Origin: Secundilactobacillus silagei JCM 19001
Lineage (GTDB): Bacteria > Bacillota > Bacilli > Lactobacillales > Lactobacillaceae
Reading direction: 5' to 3'
Assembly (NCBI RefSeq): GCF_002217945.1
Contig: NZ_BCMG01000005.1
Location: forward strand, 62,001 to 126,000
Length of the DNA: 64,000 nucleotides
A program made the position numbers and the translations under genes. The notes below the pieces were generated by a model that saw nothing but the letters and a program-made list of their open reading frames with translations, searched no databases and was not told the origin of the DNA. Shown in pieces: positions 53,034-62,868 of this stretch (its first letter is position 1; each line of letters opens with the position of its first letter).

Positions 53034-53386
53034 GCTTCGACCCAATCGTCAACGTTAACTAGCGGTGCTTCTGACCATAATTTTTCTAAATTGTAATGTG
53101 CCCGTTCGTCCTTTTGGAACACGTGCACCATCACGTCGCCGAGGTCGATCAGGACCCAGCGAGCAGCGTTGCGGCCTTCGATCCGTTTAACTTCAATTCC
53201 GGCTTTTTCACAAGCTTCCTGAACATTATCAGTAATCGCTTGAACCTGACGGCCAGACGTCGCGTCAGTGATCATGAAGTAATCCGTGATCAAACTCACC
53301 TGCTGCATATCTAAGGCAACAATATCTTCTGCTCGCTTGTCTGAAGCGGCTTTAACAACAACTTCCAAAATATCTTTACTATTCAT
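53030..53386 (-). CDS. rsfS: Ribosomal silencing factor RsfS
   Basis: Binds L14 and prevents 50S-30S joining when nutrients are low. The 118-residue protein has the family core LDMQQVSLITDYFMITDATSGRQVQAI and WVLIDLGDVMVHVFQKDERAHYNLEKLW. It sits between yqeK and yqeM in the operon, overlapping the latter by 4 bases. Confidence 0.96.
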   Translation of the reverse strand: MNSKDILEVVVKAASDKRAEDIVALDMQQVSLITDYFMITDATSGRQVQAITDNVQEACEKAGIEVKRIEGRNAARWVLIDLGDVMVHVFQKDERAHYNLEKLWSEAPLVNVDDWVEA

Positions 53387-53399
53387 TAAAAATCCTCCG

Positions 53400-54011
53400 T
53401 TAATCTTTCAGTCCGCTTTGGGGAACCCAAGCGTTGTAAGTATCAATCGTTTTCGGATAAATCCGTTGATTATTTTCTAATAGGTACATCAAGGTATGCT
53501 TGGTCTGATACGCAACTGCTAGTTCAAGGCTTTGTGACGTCAGTAAACGCGCCTGCTCAACCCCATCGAAGTCGCGAGCCGGCTCAATGTAATCCGCCAT
53601 GTAAATAATCTGCGCTAACGTCGTCATGTAACGGTTACCAGTGGTATGATAACGCACCGCATCCAAAATTTCTTCATCGTAGATGCCCAGCTCGCTCTTG
53701 ATCAGTTCAGCACCGACCAGGCCGTGCCAGATGGCATTGTTCCAATTCACCAAGTCGGGATCTAGCTGATAGTGACGAATGGCCGCAATAAAGTCTTCAT
53801 CCGGACGCTGTTTGGCGTAATCGTGAACCAAACCGGCAATCGATGCCTTTTCAACGTTTGCACCATACTGTTTCGCCAACTTGACCGCGGTGTGTTCAAC
53901 GCGCTGAACGTGGGCAAACCGCGCCGGCTTTAACTGTTTTTCAATTTTAGCCAATAGCTGGTCACGGCTATCAGCTGTGTACCGACCCGTATACGTTACT
54001 TCTTCACTCAT
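53400..54011 (-). CDS. yqeK: HD-domain bis(5'-nucleosyl)-tetraphosphatase YqeK
   Basis: Degrades Ap4A and related alarmones. The HD motif reads SIAGLVHDYAKQRP, preceded by FAHVQRVEHTAVKLAKQYG and followed by the metal-binding H in AIWHGLVG and the ADYIEP region, the YqeK pattern. At 203 residues it is normal. It overlaps nadD by 8 bases and precedes rsfS by 13 bases. Confidence 0.92.
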   Translation of the reverse strand: MSEEVTYTGRYTADSRDQLLAKIEKQLKPARFAHVQRVEHTAVKLAKQYGANVEKASIAGLVHDYAKQRPDEDFIAAIRHYQLDPDLVNWNNAIWHGLVGAELIKSELGIYDEEILDAVRYHTTGNRYMTTLAQIIYMADYIEPARDFDGVEQARLLTSQSLELAVAYQTKHTLMYLLENNQRIYPKTIDTYNAWVPQSGLKD

Positions 54012-54636
54012 GATATAACTGTCGCTCCTTAATGTACTTTGCGACTGAATCCTTCACAAAGTACCTGATAGATTGTCCCTGTCTGATCCGGCTGCGGATC
54101 ATGGATGAACTAATATCAATTAAAGGAATATCAACCCACAGGATTGGGTATTTAGATGACACCGGGTAGTTGCCGCGTCGCACACCAACGAATTGTACCA
54201 ATTTAACTAAATCGTCGATCCGGTGCCATTTTGGCAAATAATCGACCATGTCACCGCCAATAATAAAGTAGTATTCATTTTCAGGATGCTTACGTTTCAA
54301 TTCCAGCATCGTGTCATACGTGTAGCTGATACCGCCGCGCTGAACCTCCGCTAGTTCGATGCCAAAATTAGGGTTGTCGGCAATACTAGCCGCTACCATT
54401 TTGACCCGGTCAGCAGCATCAATTGCCACTTTCCGATCAACGTGCGGCGGATTAGCGTCCGGCATGAACAGTACCCGATCAAGTCCCAACTGCGTCATGA
54501 CTTGGTCGGCCATGATCAAATGACCCACGTGCGGTGGATTGAACGTCCCTCCTAAAATACCAATGCGTTTCTTACTGACAGAAGCGGCTAACTGTTGCAC
54601 AACCTTAGTCGCCGTTTGCTCGACTACCTTAACCAT
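54004..54636 (-). CDS. nadD: Nicotinate-nucleotide adenylyltransferase
   Basis: Makes deamido-NAD+ from NaMN and ATP. The nucleotidyltransferase motif GGTFNPPHVGHLIMAD and the C-terminal SSSMIRSRIRQG are intact. A short N-terminal extension (about 20 residues, MVKVVEQTATKVVQQLAAS) precedes the usual start; an internal start is possible but no better site is present. Translationally coupled to yqeK. Confidence 0.95.
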   Translation of the reverse strand: MVKVVEQTATKVVQQLAASVSKKRIGILGGTFNPPHVGHLIMADQVMTQLGLDRVLFMPDANPPHVDRKVAIDAADRVKMVAASIADNPNFGIELAEVQRGGISYTYDTMLELKRKHPENEYYFIIGGDMVDYLPKWHRIDDLVKLVQFVGVRRGNYPVSSKYPILWVDIPLIDISSSMIRSRIRQGQSIRYFVKDSVAKYIKERQLYHE

Positions 54637-54669
54637 CGTGATTTCCCCTTACTTCAAACTTCAAAATGA

Positions 54670-54984
54670 TTACGCTAATTTTTTAACTTGTAATGAAAGA
54701 TCCTGATACTTCTCTTCTGATGCTGGTTGGAACAAGACTAATACCCGGCCAATCGTTTGGACCACTTGGATCCGCGTGTTGTTTTCAATATAAGCTTGAA
54801 CCTCTTCGACCGTTTCATCAGCACTCTGCTGTAAATTGATCTTGATGAGTTCCCGCTTTTGAAGGGCACCGTCTAACTGGGCCAGCCAAGTTTGGTTAAG
54901 CCCGTTCTTACCAACGGAAAAGATTGGGTTTAAATGGTGTGCCTGCGCACGCAAAAACCGTTTTTGTTTACCTTTTAAATTCAA
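54670..54984 (-). CDS. yhbY: CRM-domain RNA-binding protein YhbY
   Basis: A 104-residue CRM-domain protein that binds pre-50S particles. The sequence begins LKGKQKRFLRAQAHHLNPIFSVGKNGLN, carrying the GxxG-like loop VGKNGLN. It lies between yqeH and nadD in the operon; aroE, often found there in Bacillus, is missing. Confidence 0.94.
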   Translation of the reverse strand: MNLKGKQKRFLRAQAHHLNPIFSVGKNGLNQTWLAQLDGALQKRELIKINLQQSADETVEEVQAYIENNTRIQVVQTIGRVLVLFQPASEEKYQDLSLQVKKLA

Positions 54985-54996
54985 ATTGATTTCTCC

Positions 54997-56136
54997 TTAT
55001 ATCATTGCTCGACGAACCACAACACCCACGCCTTCAGGGGCGTAGCCGGCAACCACCGTCCCAGCCGGAACGGTGATCCAGCCTAAGCCTTCAAAGACCA
55101 GGTCACTTTTATCAGTAATCTTAAACTCGTGTCTCACCAGTGGCGGCAGGTCATTATCGGGACTTTCTGGCGGTGTCAGCAGATCACCGACGTGCTTGTC
55201 ATAAAAGTTATCGGCATTCTCTAACTTAGTCCGGTGCAGCGGTAACGTATTTTCAACGTACACGGTAAAGCCGTGCTTGGGACCAGAAACATAGTCAAAC
55301 CGCGCAACCCCCGCTAAAAAGACCGTTTGCTGAGCGTTTAACTGATAAACTTTCGGCTTGATCTGCTTTTGCGGTGTCACGATTTTAAGTTCTTTGCCTG
55401 ATAAATAATGAGCCATTTGTGACGGATGGATGATCCCTGGTGTATCCACTAACTTGTGGTCATCACCCAGTGGGATTTCAATCTTATCCAAGGTCGTTCC
55501 TGGGAACCGTGACGTGGTGATCACGTCCTTGGCACCGGTGCTGCGACGGATAATTTGATTGATCAAAGTTGACTTTCCTACATTAGTAACACCCACGATG
55601 TAAACATCCCGGTTACCACGGTGCTTATCGACCTTTTCTAAAAATTGATCCACTGATTGATTGGTTTTAGCCGATAATAGGGAAACATCAATGGGCCGAA
55701 TCCCCTGTTCATTGGCACGTTGCCGCAACCAGTCACGTAACTTTGACCGGCGTAATGAACTTGGCAATAGATCTTCTTTGTTGCCCACTAACATGACCGG
55801 ATTATCACCGACAAACCGGTGCAGGCCAGGAATGATCGAGCCGTTAAAGTCAAAAATATCGACCACGTAAACGATCAAAGCGTTAGCATCGCGAATTTGC
55901 GTCAATAACCGCAGAAAATCATCGTCTGTCAGGCCAACCGGCACGATCTCATTGTAGTGCCGTAACCGAAAACAGCGCTGACAGTAAAGCTCACCGGTTT
56001 CAAGCCCTTTATCTAACGCCGACTTTGGGGTGTAACCAGGACGATTTTTCTCCGTAGTCTGAATCTGGGCGCCGCAACCGATACAATAAACGGTTTCGCC
56101 ATCAACTAACACTTCATCTTTATTTGTTTCGCTCAT
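54997..56136 (-). CDS. yqeH: Ribosome biogenesis GTPase YqeH (circularly permuted)
   Basis: A GTPase for 30S assembly. The 379-residue protein has an N-terminal zinc finger (CIGCG, CQRC), then a circularly permuted GTPase with G4 NKED, G5 SAK, G1 GVTNVGKST, G2 and G3 DTPG in that order, and a C-terminal domain. This order is diagnostic. It overlaps yqeG by 17 bases. Closest to YqeH/RbgA relatives in Bacilli. Confidence 0.96.
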   Translation of the reverse strand: MSETNKDEVLVDGETVYCIGCGAQIQTTEKNRPGYTPKSALDKGLETGELYCQRCFRLRHYNEIVPVGLTDDDFLRLLTQIRDANALIVYVVDIFDFNGSIIPGLHRFVGDNPVMLVGNKEDLLPSSLRRSKLRDWLRQRANEQGIRPIDVSLLSAKTNQSVDQFLEKVDKHRGNRDVYIVGVTNVGKSTLINQIIRRSTGAKDVITTSRFPGTTLDKIEIPLGDDHKLVDTPGIIHPSQMAHYLSGKELKIVTPQKQIKPKVYQLNAQQTVFLAGVARFDYVSGPKHGFTVYVENTLPLHRTKLENADNFYDKHVGDLLTPPESPDNDLPPLVRHEFKITDKSDLVFEGLGWITVPAGTVVAGYAPEGVGVVVRRAMI

Positions 56137-56662
56137 GAATTAAGTCCTTTCGAAACTTGAGTTCTGGATGTTTTTTGCGCATTGCGTGCATCACAAATCG
56201 TTCAAAGAAGCGATTGATCTTCGTGTTCCACGCATCGCTTTCAATGATTGGTCTCACTAAAATACTTGGGATGCCGCTAAAATTAGCAGCAGCCACATCT
56301 GTGAGTAATTGATCGCCAACCATCACAACTTCATCTTTACTAACGTGGTAGCGGCGCATTGCCCGCCGAATACCACCGGAAAATGGTTTGAGTGCACGGG
56401 AAATGAAGGGTAACTGTAAAGCAGCCACCGCCTTTTTAACCCGGCGATGGGAATTGTTTGACACAACCACCAACTGAATGTTCTCACGTTCTAACGACGT
56501 CATCCAGTCTCTTAGCTCTTCAGTCCCATAAGGATTGTTCCATGCAATGAGGGTGTTATCAAGATCTGTCAGTACCACTTTGACCCCTAATCGCTTCAAT
56601 TCCTTAGGGTTAATATCATAAGTCGCATTGATCATCCAAGTTGGTGTAAATTGTGCTAACAT
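56120..56662 (-). CDS. YqeG family HAD IIIA-type phosphatase
   Basis: A 180-residue HAD-superfamily protein. The nucleophile motif DLDNTL is at about residue 34, motif II is VVSNNS, and motif III/IV is VMVGDQLLTDVAAA. The YqeG group, linked to PGP phosphatases (GEP4-like), always leads the yqeH operon. Substrate unproven in lactobacilli. Confidence 0.92.
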   Translation of the reverse strand: MLAQFTPTWMINATYDINPKELKRLGVKVVLTDLDNTLIAWNNPYGTEELRDWMTSLERENIQLVVVSNNSHRRVKKAVAALQLPFISRALKPFSGGIRRAMRRYHVSKDEVVMVGDQLLTDVAAANFSGIPSILVRPIIESDAWNTKINRFFERFVMHAMRKKHPELKFRKDLIHERNK

Positions 56663-56756
56663 TTACAGACTCCTTTATCCTATTACTGAAAGTTTATTAT
56701 ACGAGATTTTTACCGACATTACTACGATTATGGCGTTTCTCTACCGAATAAAACAA

Positions 56757-56793
56757 AAAACGAGGTTGGAAGTCTTCATCCAGCCTCGTTTAG
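56757..56793 (-). terminator. Terminator after rplT
   Basis: AACGAGGCTGGA pairs with TCCAACCTCGTT on the minus strand followed by T residues. Confidence 0.88.
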
Positions 56794-56800
56794 GTTTAAA

Positions 56801-57154
56801 TTATAATGCCTTTTTTGCTTCGTCAGCTAATGCCTTGAAAGCATCAGCATCGTTAACAGCTAAGTCAGCTAGCATTTTACGGTTAACTTCGACGTTAGCT
56901 TGCTTCAAGCCAAACATCATCTTGCTGTAGCTTAAACCGTTGATACGGGCTGCAGCGTTGATCCGAGCAATCCAAAGACGACGGAAGTTACGCTTGTTGG
57001 CCTTCCGATCACGGAATGCGTATTGGCGACCCTTCATGACTTGATCCTTAGCAACCTTAAACAAACGGTGCTTTGAACCACGGTAGCCCTTAGCTAATTT
57101 AAGAATCTTTTTGTGACGTGCGCGTGTTACTGTTCCACCTTTTACTCGTGGCAT
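56801..57154 (-). CDS. rplT: 50S ribosomal protein L20
   Basis: A 117-residue, highly basic ribosomal protein with [27 protein letters not shown]. It binds 23S rRNA early in assembly and, in Firmicutes, represses its own operon through the leader at 57969-58152. It is last in infC-rpmI-rplT. Confidence 0.97.
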   Translation of the reverse strand: MPRVKGGTVTRARHKKILKLAKGYRGSKHRLFKVAKDQVMKGRQYAFRDRKANKRNFRRLWIARINAAARINGLSYSKMMFGLKQANVEVNRKMLADLAVNDADAFKALADEAKKAL

Positions 57155-57224
57155 ATTGAATTCCTCCTAATACTTACGGTTATCATCGTTATAAACGATT
57201 AAATTGTGTTCCCTCTTATCAGAA

Positions 57225-57422
57225 TTACTTTTGCAGTAATTGACGGTAAGTTTTCTTAATCGTGTTAGATTTCATCATTGAAGTCCCACGTAATTGACGA
57301 CGTTGCTTCTTAGTCTTACCGTGGAAACGGTGACTCGTATAAGCATTCGCACTCTTAATGCCGCCCTTGGCGGTAACCTTAAAACGCTTGGCACTGGCGC
57401 GGTTTGTCTTCATCTTTGGCAT
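57225..57422 (-). CDS. rpmI: 50S ribosomal protein L35
   Basis: A 65-residue basic protein: [21 protein letters not shown] and the [17 protein letters not shown] segment are diagnostic. Middle gene of the infC operon, 30 bases after infC. Confidence 0.97.
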   Translation of the reverse strand: MPKMKTNRASAKRFKVTAKGGIKSANAYTSHRFHGKTKKQRRQLRGTSMMKSNTIKKTYRQLLQK

Positions 57423-57452
57423 AATCGAAAATCCTCCTCAAATACTAAACAA

Positions 57453-57968
57453 CTAGTCTTCTTTTTTTGGTGCAAGCATCAAAAACATGCTCCGTCCGTC
57501 CATCTTAGGGCGTTGTTCAACAGAAGCTACATCGCTTGTTTCTTCAGCCATCCGGTTTAGAACTTGACGGCCAATATCCTTATGGGTAATGGCACGACCT
57601 TTAAACCGAATTGAAACCCGAACTTTTTCACCCTTACCCAAGAACTTCTTAGCGTTCTTAAGCTTAGTATTGAAATCGTTCGTATCAATTGATGGACTTA
57701 AGCGAACTTCCTTAACGCTAACGACCTTTTGCTTCTTGCGGGCTTCACGTGCTTTCTTTTGCATCTCGAAACGGTACTTCCCGTAATCCATGATCCGGGC
57801 AACCGGTGGCTTTGCTTTCGCTGCCACTAAAACAAGATCTAAGTCTGCATCTTCAGCCAGTTGAAGCGCATCACGCTTACTCTTAATGCCCAGTTGTTCG
57901 CCATCATTACCGATCAACCGTACTTCACGAGCGCGGATTCCTTCGTTAACCATCATATCGTTTGCTAT
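57453..57968 (-). CDS. infC: Translation initiation factor IF-3, noncanonical AUA start
   Basis: IF-3 discriminates against non-AUG starts and splits ribosomes. The protein shows the N-domain ([15 protein letters not shown]), the linker and the C-domain ([16 protein letters not shown]). The ribosome site GGAGGTGA stands six bases before ATA at 57968 (residues [10 protein letters not shown]), the place where Bacillus uses AUU. The ATG at 57974 abuts the site and is too close to serve. An unusual start codon here is the known basis of IF-3 self-regulation. The leader at 57969-58152 adds L20 control. Confidence 0.94.
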   Translation of the reverse strand: MANDMMVNEGIRAREVRLIGNDGEQLGIKSKRDALQLAEDADLDLVLVAAKAKPPVARIMDYGKYRFEMQKKAREARKKQKVVSVKEVRLSPSIDTNDFNTKLKNAKKFLGKGEKVRVSIRFKGRAITHKDIGRQVLNRMAEETSDVASVEQRPKMDGRSMFLMLAPKKED

Positions 57969-58152
57969 GGTCATTCACCTCCGAGTGAGTTTAAAAACAA
58001 TCAAATATAAGTCTTGCCCAAATAAATAACGGGCACGCAATTGCGCACCCGTTAAATACCCAAACCCTTTCAGGTCCGGTTTATTTACGTATCAGCCAGG
58101 CAGCGTGAGCCACGAGGCGAGAAGCGGGTGCTTCTACTTACATTTTTTCAAC
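57969..58152 (-). promoter_or_regulatory. Ribosomal L20-type leader of infC-rpmI-rplT
   Basis: A structured 5' UTR with the AGAAGCACCCGCTTCTCGCCT segment typical of the Firmicutes L20 leader, followed by the terminator hairpin AACGGG...CCCGTT (58029-58054) and T-rich tail ahead of infC. L20 binding is expected to favour termination. Identity is from pattern and position. Confidence 0.8.
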
Positions 58153-58158
58153 TCCACT

Positions 58159-58187
58159 AATATACCATGACAGGCAATATTAGTCAA
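58159..58187 (-). promoter_or_regulatory. Promoter P2 of the infC operon
   Basis: TTGACT (58182-58187) and TATATT (58159-58164) on the minus strand, spacing 17. Confidence 0.75.
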
Positions 58188-58216
58188 ATCACTTGACTTT
58201 AAGCTCACGAATAACA

Positions 58217-58244
58217 AGTATATCCTTATTATTTTGTGTGTCAA
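58217..58244 (-). promoter_or_regulatory. Promoter P1 of the infC operon
   Basis: TTGACA (58239-58244) and TATACT (58217-58222), spacing 16, directly after the thrS stop. Confidence 0.68.
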
Positions 58245-58262
58245 GCCACTTTTCAAAAATGT

Positions 58263-60206
58263 TTAGCCCTTGTAATTACTGTAATGGGCAATGTCATCCA
58301 AAACTTCGTCTCTGAACTTGTCAGCGCTCATGGTCTCACTGTTTTGTTCACCATACTTACGAACACTAACGGCCTCATCAGCCATTTCTTGATCACCAAC
58401 AACCAAGGTGTATGGAATCTTATGCGTTTGAGCATCACGAATCAAGTAGTTCATCTTTTCACCACGGTGATCAACTTCAGCACGAACACCGGCAGCCAAC
58501 AATTTCTTGCTGAGGCTTTCAGCGTATTTACCATGTTTGTTGTCACTAACAGGGATGATCTTAACTTGCTTAGGAGCTAACCAAGTTGGGAAAGCACCCT
58601 TATAGATTTCAGTTAAGTAAGCAATGAATCGTTCCATAGTACCAACGATCCCACGGTGAATCATAACTGGACGGTGGTCTTCGCCATCAGCACCAACATA
58701 CTTCAAATCGAAGCGGTCTGGTAACATGAAGTCCAATTGAATGGTTGACATGGTTTCATCATTACCCAAAGCAGTCTTAGTTTGGATATCCAACTTAGGA
58801 CCGTAGAAAGCAGCTTCACCTTCAGCTTCGTAGTAGTCCAGGCCAAGGTCATCCATGGCACCCTTCAACATGGTTTGGCTACGGTTCCACATTTCGTCAT
58901 CATCGAAGTACTTTTCAGTGTTCTCAGGGTCACGGTATGAAAGCCGGAAGCTATAATCGTTAATGTTGAAGTCCTTGTAAACGTCCATGATCAAACGCAG
59001 AATCTTCTTGAATTCGTCTTGGACTTGGTCCAAAGCAACGAAGGTGTGGCCATCGTTTAAAGTCATTTCACGAACCCGTTGCAAACCTGATAAGGCACCA
59101 GACTTTTCGTAACGGTGCATCATACCTAGTTCAGCAATCCGTAATGGTAATTCACGGTATGAACGAATGTGGTGGTTATAAATTTGAATATGGCTTGGGC
59201 AGTTCATTGGCCGCAGTTCAAGCATTTCGCCATCACCCATGTCCATTGGTGGGAACATGTCTTCACGATAGTGGGCCCAGTGACCAGAAGTCTTGTACAG
59301 GTCAAGGTTGGCAAGCACTGGGGTGTAAACGTGTTGGTAGCCATCGGCAACTTCTTTATCGATGATGTAACGTTCGATGGTCCGACGAATGGTAGCACCG
59401 TTTGGCATCCAGTATGGTAAACCGGCACCGACTTTAGGATCAACGAAGAAGAGATCCAAATCATTACCAATGACACGGTGGTCATGTTCACGTGCTTCTT
59501 GACGGGCTTGCAAGTCAGCATCAAGATCAGCTTGCTTGTAGAATGCAGTCCCGTAGATCCGTTGGAGCATTGGGTTAGATGACTTACCTTCAAAGTAAGC
59601 ACCAGCAACGGATAACAGACGGAAGAACTTGATGTCGCCAGTGTTGTCGAAACTAACACCGCTAGCTAAGACGGAAACACCATCGATTTCGTAAAATGGA
59701 AATTCAGTCTTGTCACTGTCTTCAACCAGCTTAGCTTCGTATGAAGTGCCTTCAAGCTTCTTCAAGGCATCCGCCTTGCTGACGATCACGTGCTTGATAG
59801 CTAATTTTTGATTGATGAAAGCTTGGACCTTGTCAGTAACGGCAGGCAATGAATCAACACTGACCTGACCATCCTGCTTATCAGTATCCACGTAAAAGCC
59901 GTCTGCATCGCCGACTTCTGAACCGAACTGAATCTCAGGGAAGGTTTCCTTCAAAGCAACCTTAGTGAGTAAGGCAACGGATTGACGTAAAACTGCCAAG
60001 CCGTCTGCGCTGTCCTTCGTCACGATTTCGATCTTACCGTCGCGCTTTAGAGGGGCGTTCAAATCGATCAATTGACCATCTAATTTACCGGCAACCGCCT
60101 TTTTAGCTAAACTGATAGCGATTGACTGTGCCACATCCTTGGTCGTTGCATTGGCATCAAACTGTCGTTGCTTGCCATCTGGGAACTGTAACGTAATATC
60201 TGCCAT
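58263..60206 (-). CDS. thrS: Threonine--tRNA ligase
   Basis: Class II synthetase, 647 residues: TGS domain (1-62), the N2 editing domain, class II core with [12 protein letters not shown] holding zinc ligands, motif 2 and motif 3, and a C-terminal anticodon-binding domain (from about residue 540). ATG at 60206 has AAGGAGAAG. Controlled by the Thr T-box at 60265-60526, and independent of infC, whose promoters lie after the stop. Confidence 0.97.
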   Translation of the reverse strand: MADITLQFPDGKQRQFDANATTKDVAQSIAISLAKKAVAGKLDGQLIDLNAPLKRDGKIEIVTKDSADGLAVLRQSVALLTKVALKETFPEIQFGSEVGDADGFYVDTDKQDGQVSVDSLPAVTDKVQAFINQKLAIKHVIVSKADALKKLEGTSYEAKLVEDSDKTEFPFYEIDGVSVLASGVSFDNTGDIKFFRLLSVAGAYFEGKSSNPMLQRIYGTAFYKQADLDADLQARQEAREHDHRVIGNDLDLFFVDPKVGAGLPYWMPNGATIRRTIERYIIDKEVADGYQHVYTPVLANLDLYKTSGHWAHYREDMFPPMDMGDGEMLELRPMNCPSHIQIYNHHIRSYRELPLRIAELGMMHRYEKSGALSGLQRVREMTLNDGHTFVALDQVQDEFKKILRLIMDVYKDFNINDYSFRLSYRDPENTEKYFDDDEMWNRSQTMLKGAMDDLGLDYYEAEGEAAFYGPKLDIQTKTALGNDETMSTIQLDFMLPDRFDLKYVGADGEDHRPVMIHRGIVGTMERFIAYLTEIYKGAFPTWLAPKQVKIIPVSDNKHGKYAESLSKKLLAAGVRAEVDHRGEKMNYLIRDAQTHKIPYTLVVGDQEMADEAVSVRKYGEQNSETMSADKFRDEVLDDIAHYSNYKG

Positions 60207-60264
60207 TCTACTCTTCTCCTTTTATCTACTTGCTTCAAATGCTGAAAACCACCGAACCCGTGAA

Positions 60265-60526
60265 ACTAAAAAATCCCGGTATGCACATTACTGTACATAC
60301 CGGGACGTCTCTACGCGGTTCCACCCGAAATTCATCTGATTCATACTGCGAACCAAACCTTCATTCAGTGATAACGGGACAGCCGATGCGGTATTTCCAC
60401 CGCACATTCGAGAAAGTGGTAACTTAGAATCGCTCACAAAGCACTTCCAGAAGTGGTGCTTCTCTCTTGGAGAGTTCAGCTAAATCTTGTCTTTCAAACA
60501 TTTAAATTTCTTTGAATTTGATTACA
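60265..60526 (-). promoter_or_regulatory. Thr T-box leader of thrS
   Basis: T-box core GGGTGGAACCGCG at 60314-60326, terminator stem TCCCGGTATG...CATACCGGGA with T run at 60268-60305, and specifier ACC at 60418-60420 followed by A. The discriminator-pairing base A predicts U73, as in tRNA-Thr. Confidence 0.92.
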
Positions 60527-60532
60527 ATTCAC

Positions 60533-60561
60533 ATTAAACCACTTTGAAAAATAAGTGTCAA
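60533..60561 (-). promoter_or_regulatory. thrS promoter
   Basis: TTGACA (60556-60561) and TTTAAT (60533-60538) with 17-base spacing, starting 3 bases after the dnaI stop. Confidence 0.8.
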
Positions 60562-60563
60562 CT

Positions 60564-61490
60564 CTATTTTTGTCGACGGTTTTCACCAATCATTTCAATT
60601 TCCTGCGATAAGAAGCGAATTCGCTCCATCAGCCGTTTGGCCTTCAAGGGCTCTACGTCGCCCTTTTGCGTCTCAGCCAGGTGCTCCGTTTCTAACTGTT
60701 TCATTGAAAAATTCGATGAAAAGAAAGTTGGTAATTCGTTTTGCATCCGGTATTCCAAGATGACACCGAGAATATCGTCACGGACCCAAGCAGACATCGC
60801 GTCAGCCCCAATGTCGTCGATCATCAAAATCTGCGCCTGCTTAACATCATCCAGCCGGCCAGCAACCTGATTGCTGGCAATGGCATTCTTCATTTCAACC
60901 GCAAAACTGGGGAAATGCACCAGCGTGGTCTTGATGCCCATATCGGCCAGCTGATTAGCAATCGCACCCAGTAAATAAGTTTTACCGACACCAAAGCTGC
61001 CATACAGATAAAGGCCCTGATGGAAATGCTTTTGATCCTTCGAATAAGCTTCAATGAAAGCCACCGCTGCCTGTAAGGCCTGCGTCCGATCCGCATCGTT
61101 AATAAAATCATCAAACGTGGCGTTTTTGACCAGTTTAGGCATCATGATGGCATTGACCCGGCGCTTCAAAGCCGCCTGTTTTAACTTGTCTTTTTGCGCA
61201 TCCGTGGGCTGATAAGACACTTCAACCAGATGGTCGCTTAGGACTAATTTGGGTTCATAGCCGGGCGCAAACGTGGTTTCTCCCGCAGCCAGCTTATTGC
61301 GCTCGTTAACGTATTCATAAAGCTTAGCTGACGAACGGTCGATCTGTTCAGCATTCAGCTGATCCGCATGCTGCTTCAAAAAGGCCTGCACGTCAGCGTC
61401 CTGATACACGGTATTCATCAATTTCTGGTAATTAGCATTGAGCTGGTGCTGATCCATGTAACGTTTCATCGACTCACTGATATTTTCCAT
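60564..61490 (-). CDS. dnaI: Primosomal protein DnaI (helicase loader)
   Basis: AAA+ ATPase that loads DnaC helicase on the origin with DnaB/DnaD. The N-terminal helicase-binding region (about 1-125) precedes Walker A GSFGVGKTYLL (about residue 160) and Walker B ILMIDDIG. Length 308 is normal. It starts 3 bases after the dnaB stop. Confidence 0.95.
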   Translation of the reverse strand: MENISESMKRYMDQHQLNANYQKLMNTVYQDADVQAFLKQHADQLNAEQIDRSSAKLYEYVNERNKLAAGETTFAPGYEPKLVLSDHLVEVSYQPTDAQKDKLKQAALKRRVNAIMMPKLVKNATFDDFINDADRTQALQAAVAFIEAYSKDQKHFHQGLYLYGSFGVGKTYLLGAIANQLADMGIKTTLVHFPSFAVEMKNAIASNQVAGRLDDVKQAQILMIDDIGADAMSAWVRDDILGVILEYRMQNELPTFFSSNFSMKQLETEHLAETQKGDVEPLKAKRLMERIRFLSQEIEMIGENRRQK

Positions 61491-61492
61491 CG

Positions 61493-62854
61493 CTAATCAC
61501 CTCCATTTCGCAGTTTTTTGAGTTTATTCAGCTGCGCGTTAAATTGCTCTTTGTCAGACTGAGTCAACGGCTTTTTAGTGGTTGGCTGATAGTCGTTTTT
61601 CGCCCAGTCTGGCAAAGTTTCCTTGATATTTTTCTGATTATTTCGGCGCCGGCCCACTTTTGGCTTCGCCCGTTCCGCCTTGAACTTGCGGATGCTGGCT
61701 AACGCGTCCTCCGGTGTCTTAACACCGTCTTGGGCCCAACGGTTAGCAACCGTATCCGTCAACCGCTGAGTAATCGTTGGATTATTCAGGTCGATCAGCA
61801 CTTCGTAAATTAAAATGTTGATTACCGGGCTAGAAAAGATCTGCTTGCTGGCGATCTGTTCAACGATCCGCTGTTCACCGCTGGCAACGTAGCCGCCCTG
61901 CTGCTGCCTGATCTGCGCTAAGAAAGCCATCGGTTCGTACTGCTTAGCTGCGGCGATCAAGGCCGTTTCTTCTTGGCTTTCACTGGCTTTTTTGGCAGTG
62001 ACCGCCTTTTGCGATGCCACCACCGGCGTCGTTTCGCTCTGATAAGCTGCTGCGACCGTTCGCTTGAACTGTGTCGCATCCAGTTTATTGGTCGCCAAAT
62101 TAGTGGCATCGCCAATATAGCGCGCCATCTCAGTTTCATCGATGCCGTACAGCAGGTGTTCATTGATAATCAGCTGGCGATACTGCTGCAAATCGGTTAA
62201 ATCAATGTAGGATCGTTTCAGCAGCTCAGAGAGTAACCCAAAATCAAAGTCGGGTGCCGTGGGCTGTTCAGGCTCCACAGATGTTTGGCCTTGGTCAAAA
62301 GCCGCCTTAGTAGTTTCAATCAGCTTCGGCGGCGTGGCAATTAGCCGATTATCCAGCGAAAAAACGTCTAAGAACGATTTCGAGATCTCATGCCACTTAT
62401 CCCGTTTCAGTTGGCGTGGCAAAAAAGCCTGCCGCAGACGTTCAAATTGCCGTTCACCAACGACTTCTAATAGCAGCAGGCTTAACAGATCATCCTTGAA
62501 AAACATCTCACCGCTAACCGGTTGCTGCAGTTCATAGATCAACTCCGGCATGCGGTCTGGCTGATTTTCATACGTGCGCAATAGACTAGCTGCTTCTAAC
62601 CGCTGACGGGCCGATTCAAGGGCCGTCATACTGATATTTAACAGTGCTAAGAGGTCCGTATGGGTAACCTCAACTTTTAAATCAGCCGTCAAAGCGACCT
62701 GGCGCCACATCACGGTTGCCAGGCTATAGGCTGACACGCCTAAGATTGGCTGATAGAGGAGGTCTAATACCCGTCGACGTTCATCTTGAAGCCGCGTCGT
62801 GGCCACAATGGCAACCGTCGTTTTTGGCATGAGTGGCTGTTTTGGCTCCACCAT
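61493..62854 (-). CDS. dnaB: Replication initiation and membrane attachment protein DnaB
   Basis: Firmicutes DnaB, a helicase co-loader, with two DnaB/DnaD-type domains: N-terminal (RVLDLLYQPILGVSAYSLATVMWRQ) and C-terminal DDBH2 (LIYEVLIDLNNPTITQRLTDTVANRWAQDGV). A 453-residue form from ATG 62854, behind GGGGC, is preferred; an ATG at 62872 overlaps the nrdR stop and has no site. Confidence 0.93.
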   Translation of the reverse strand: MVEPKQPLMPKTTVAIVATTRLQDERRRVLDLLYQPILGVSAYSLATVMWRQVALTADLKVEVTHTDLLALLNISMTALESARQRLEAASLLRTYENQPDRMPELIYELQQPVSGEMFFKDDLLSLLLLEVVGERQFERLRQAFLPRQLKRDKWHEISKSFLDVFSLDNRLIATPPKLIETTKAAFDQGQTSVEPEQPTAPDFDFGLLSELLKRSYIDLTDLQQYRQLIINEHLLYGIDETEMARYIGDATNLATNKLDATQFKRTVAAAYQSETTPVVASQKAVTAKKASESQEETALIAAAKQYEPMAFLAQIRQQQGGYVASGEQRIVEQIASKQIFSSPVINILIYEVLIDLNNPTITQRLTDTVANRWAQDGVKTPEDALASIRKFKAERAKPKVGRRRNNQKNIKETLPDWAKNDYQPTTKKPLTQSDKEQFNAQLNKLKKLRNGGD

Positions 62855-62868
62855 GATTATGCCCCGTT

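Noticed and set aside
59204-59659. 151-codon minus-strand frame inside thrS
   Set aside because: Second frame of the same strand within a complete thrS; no support.
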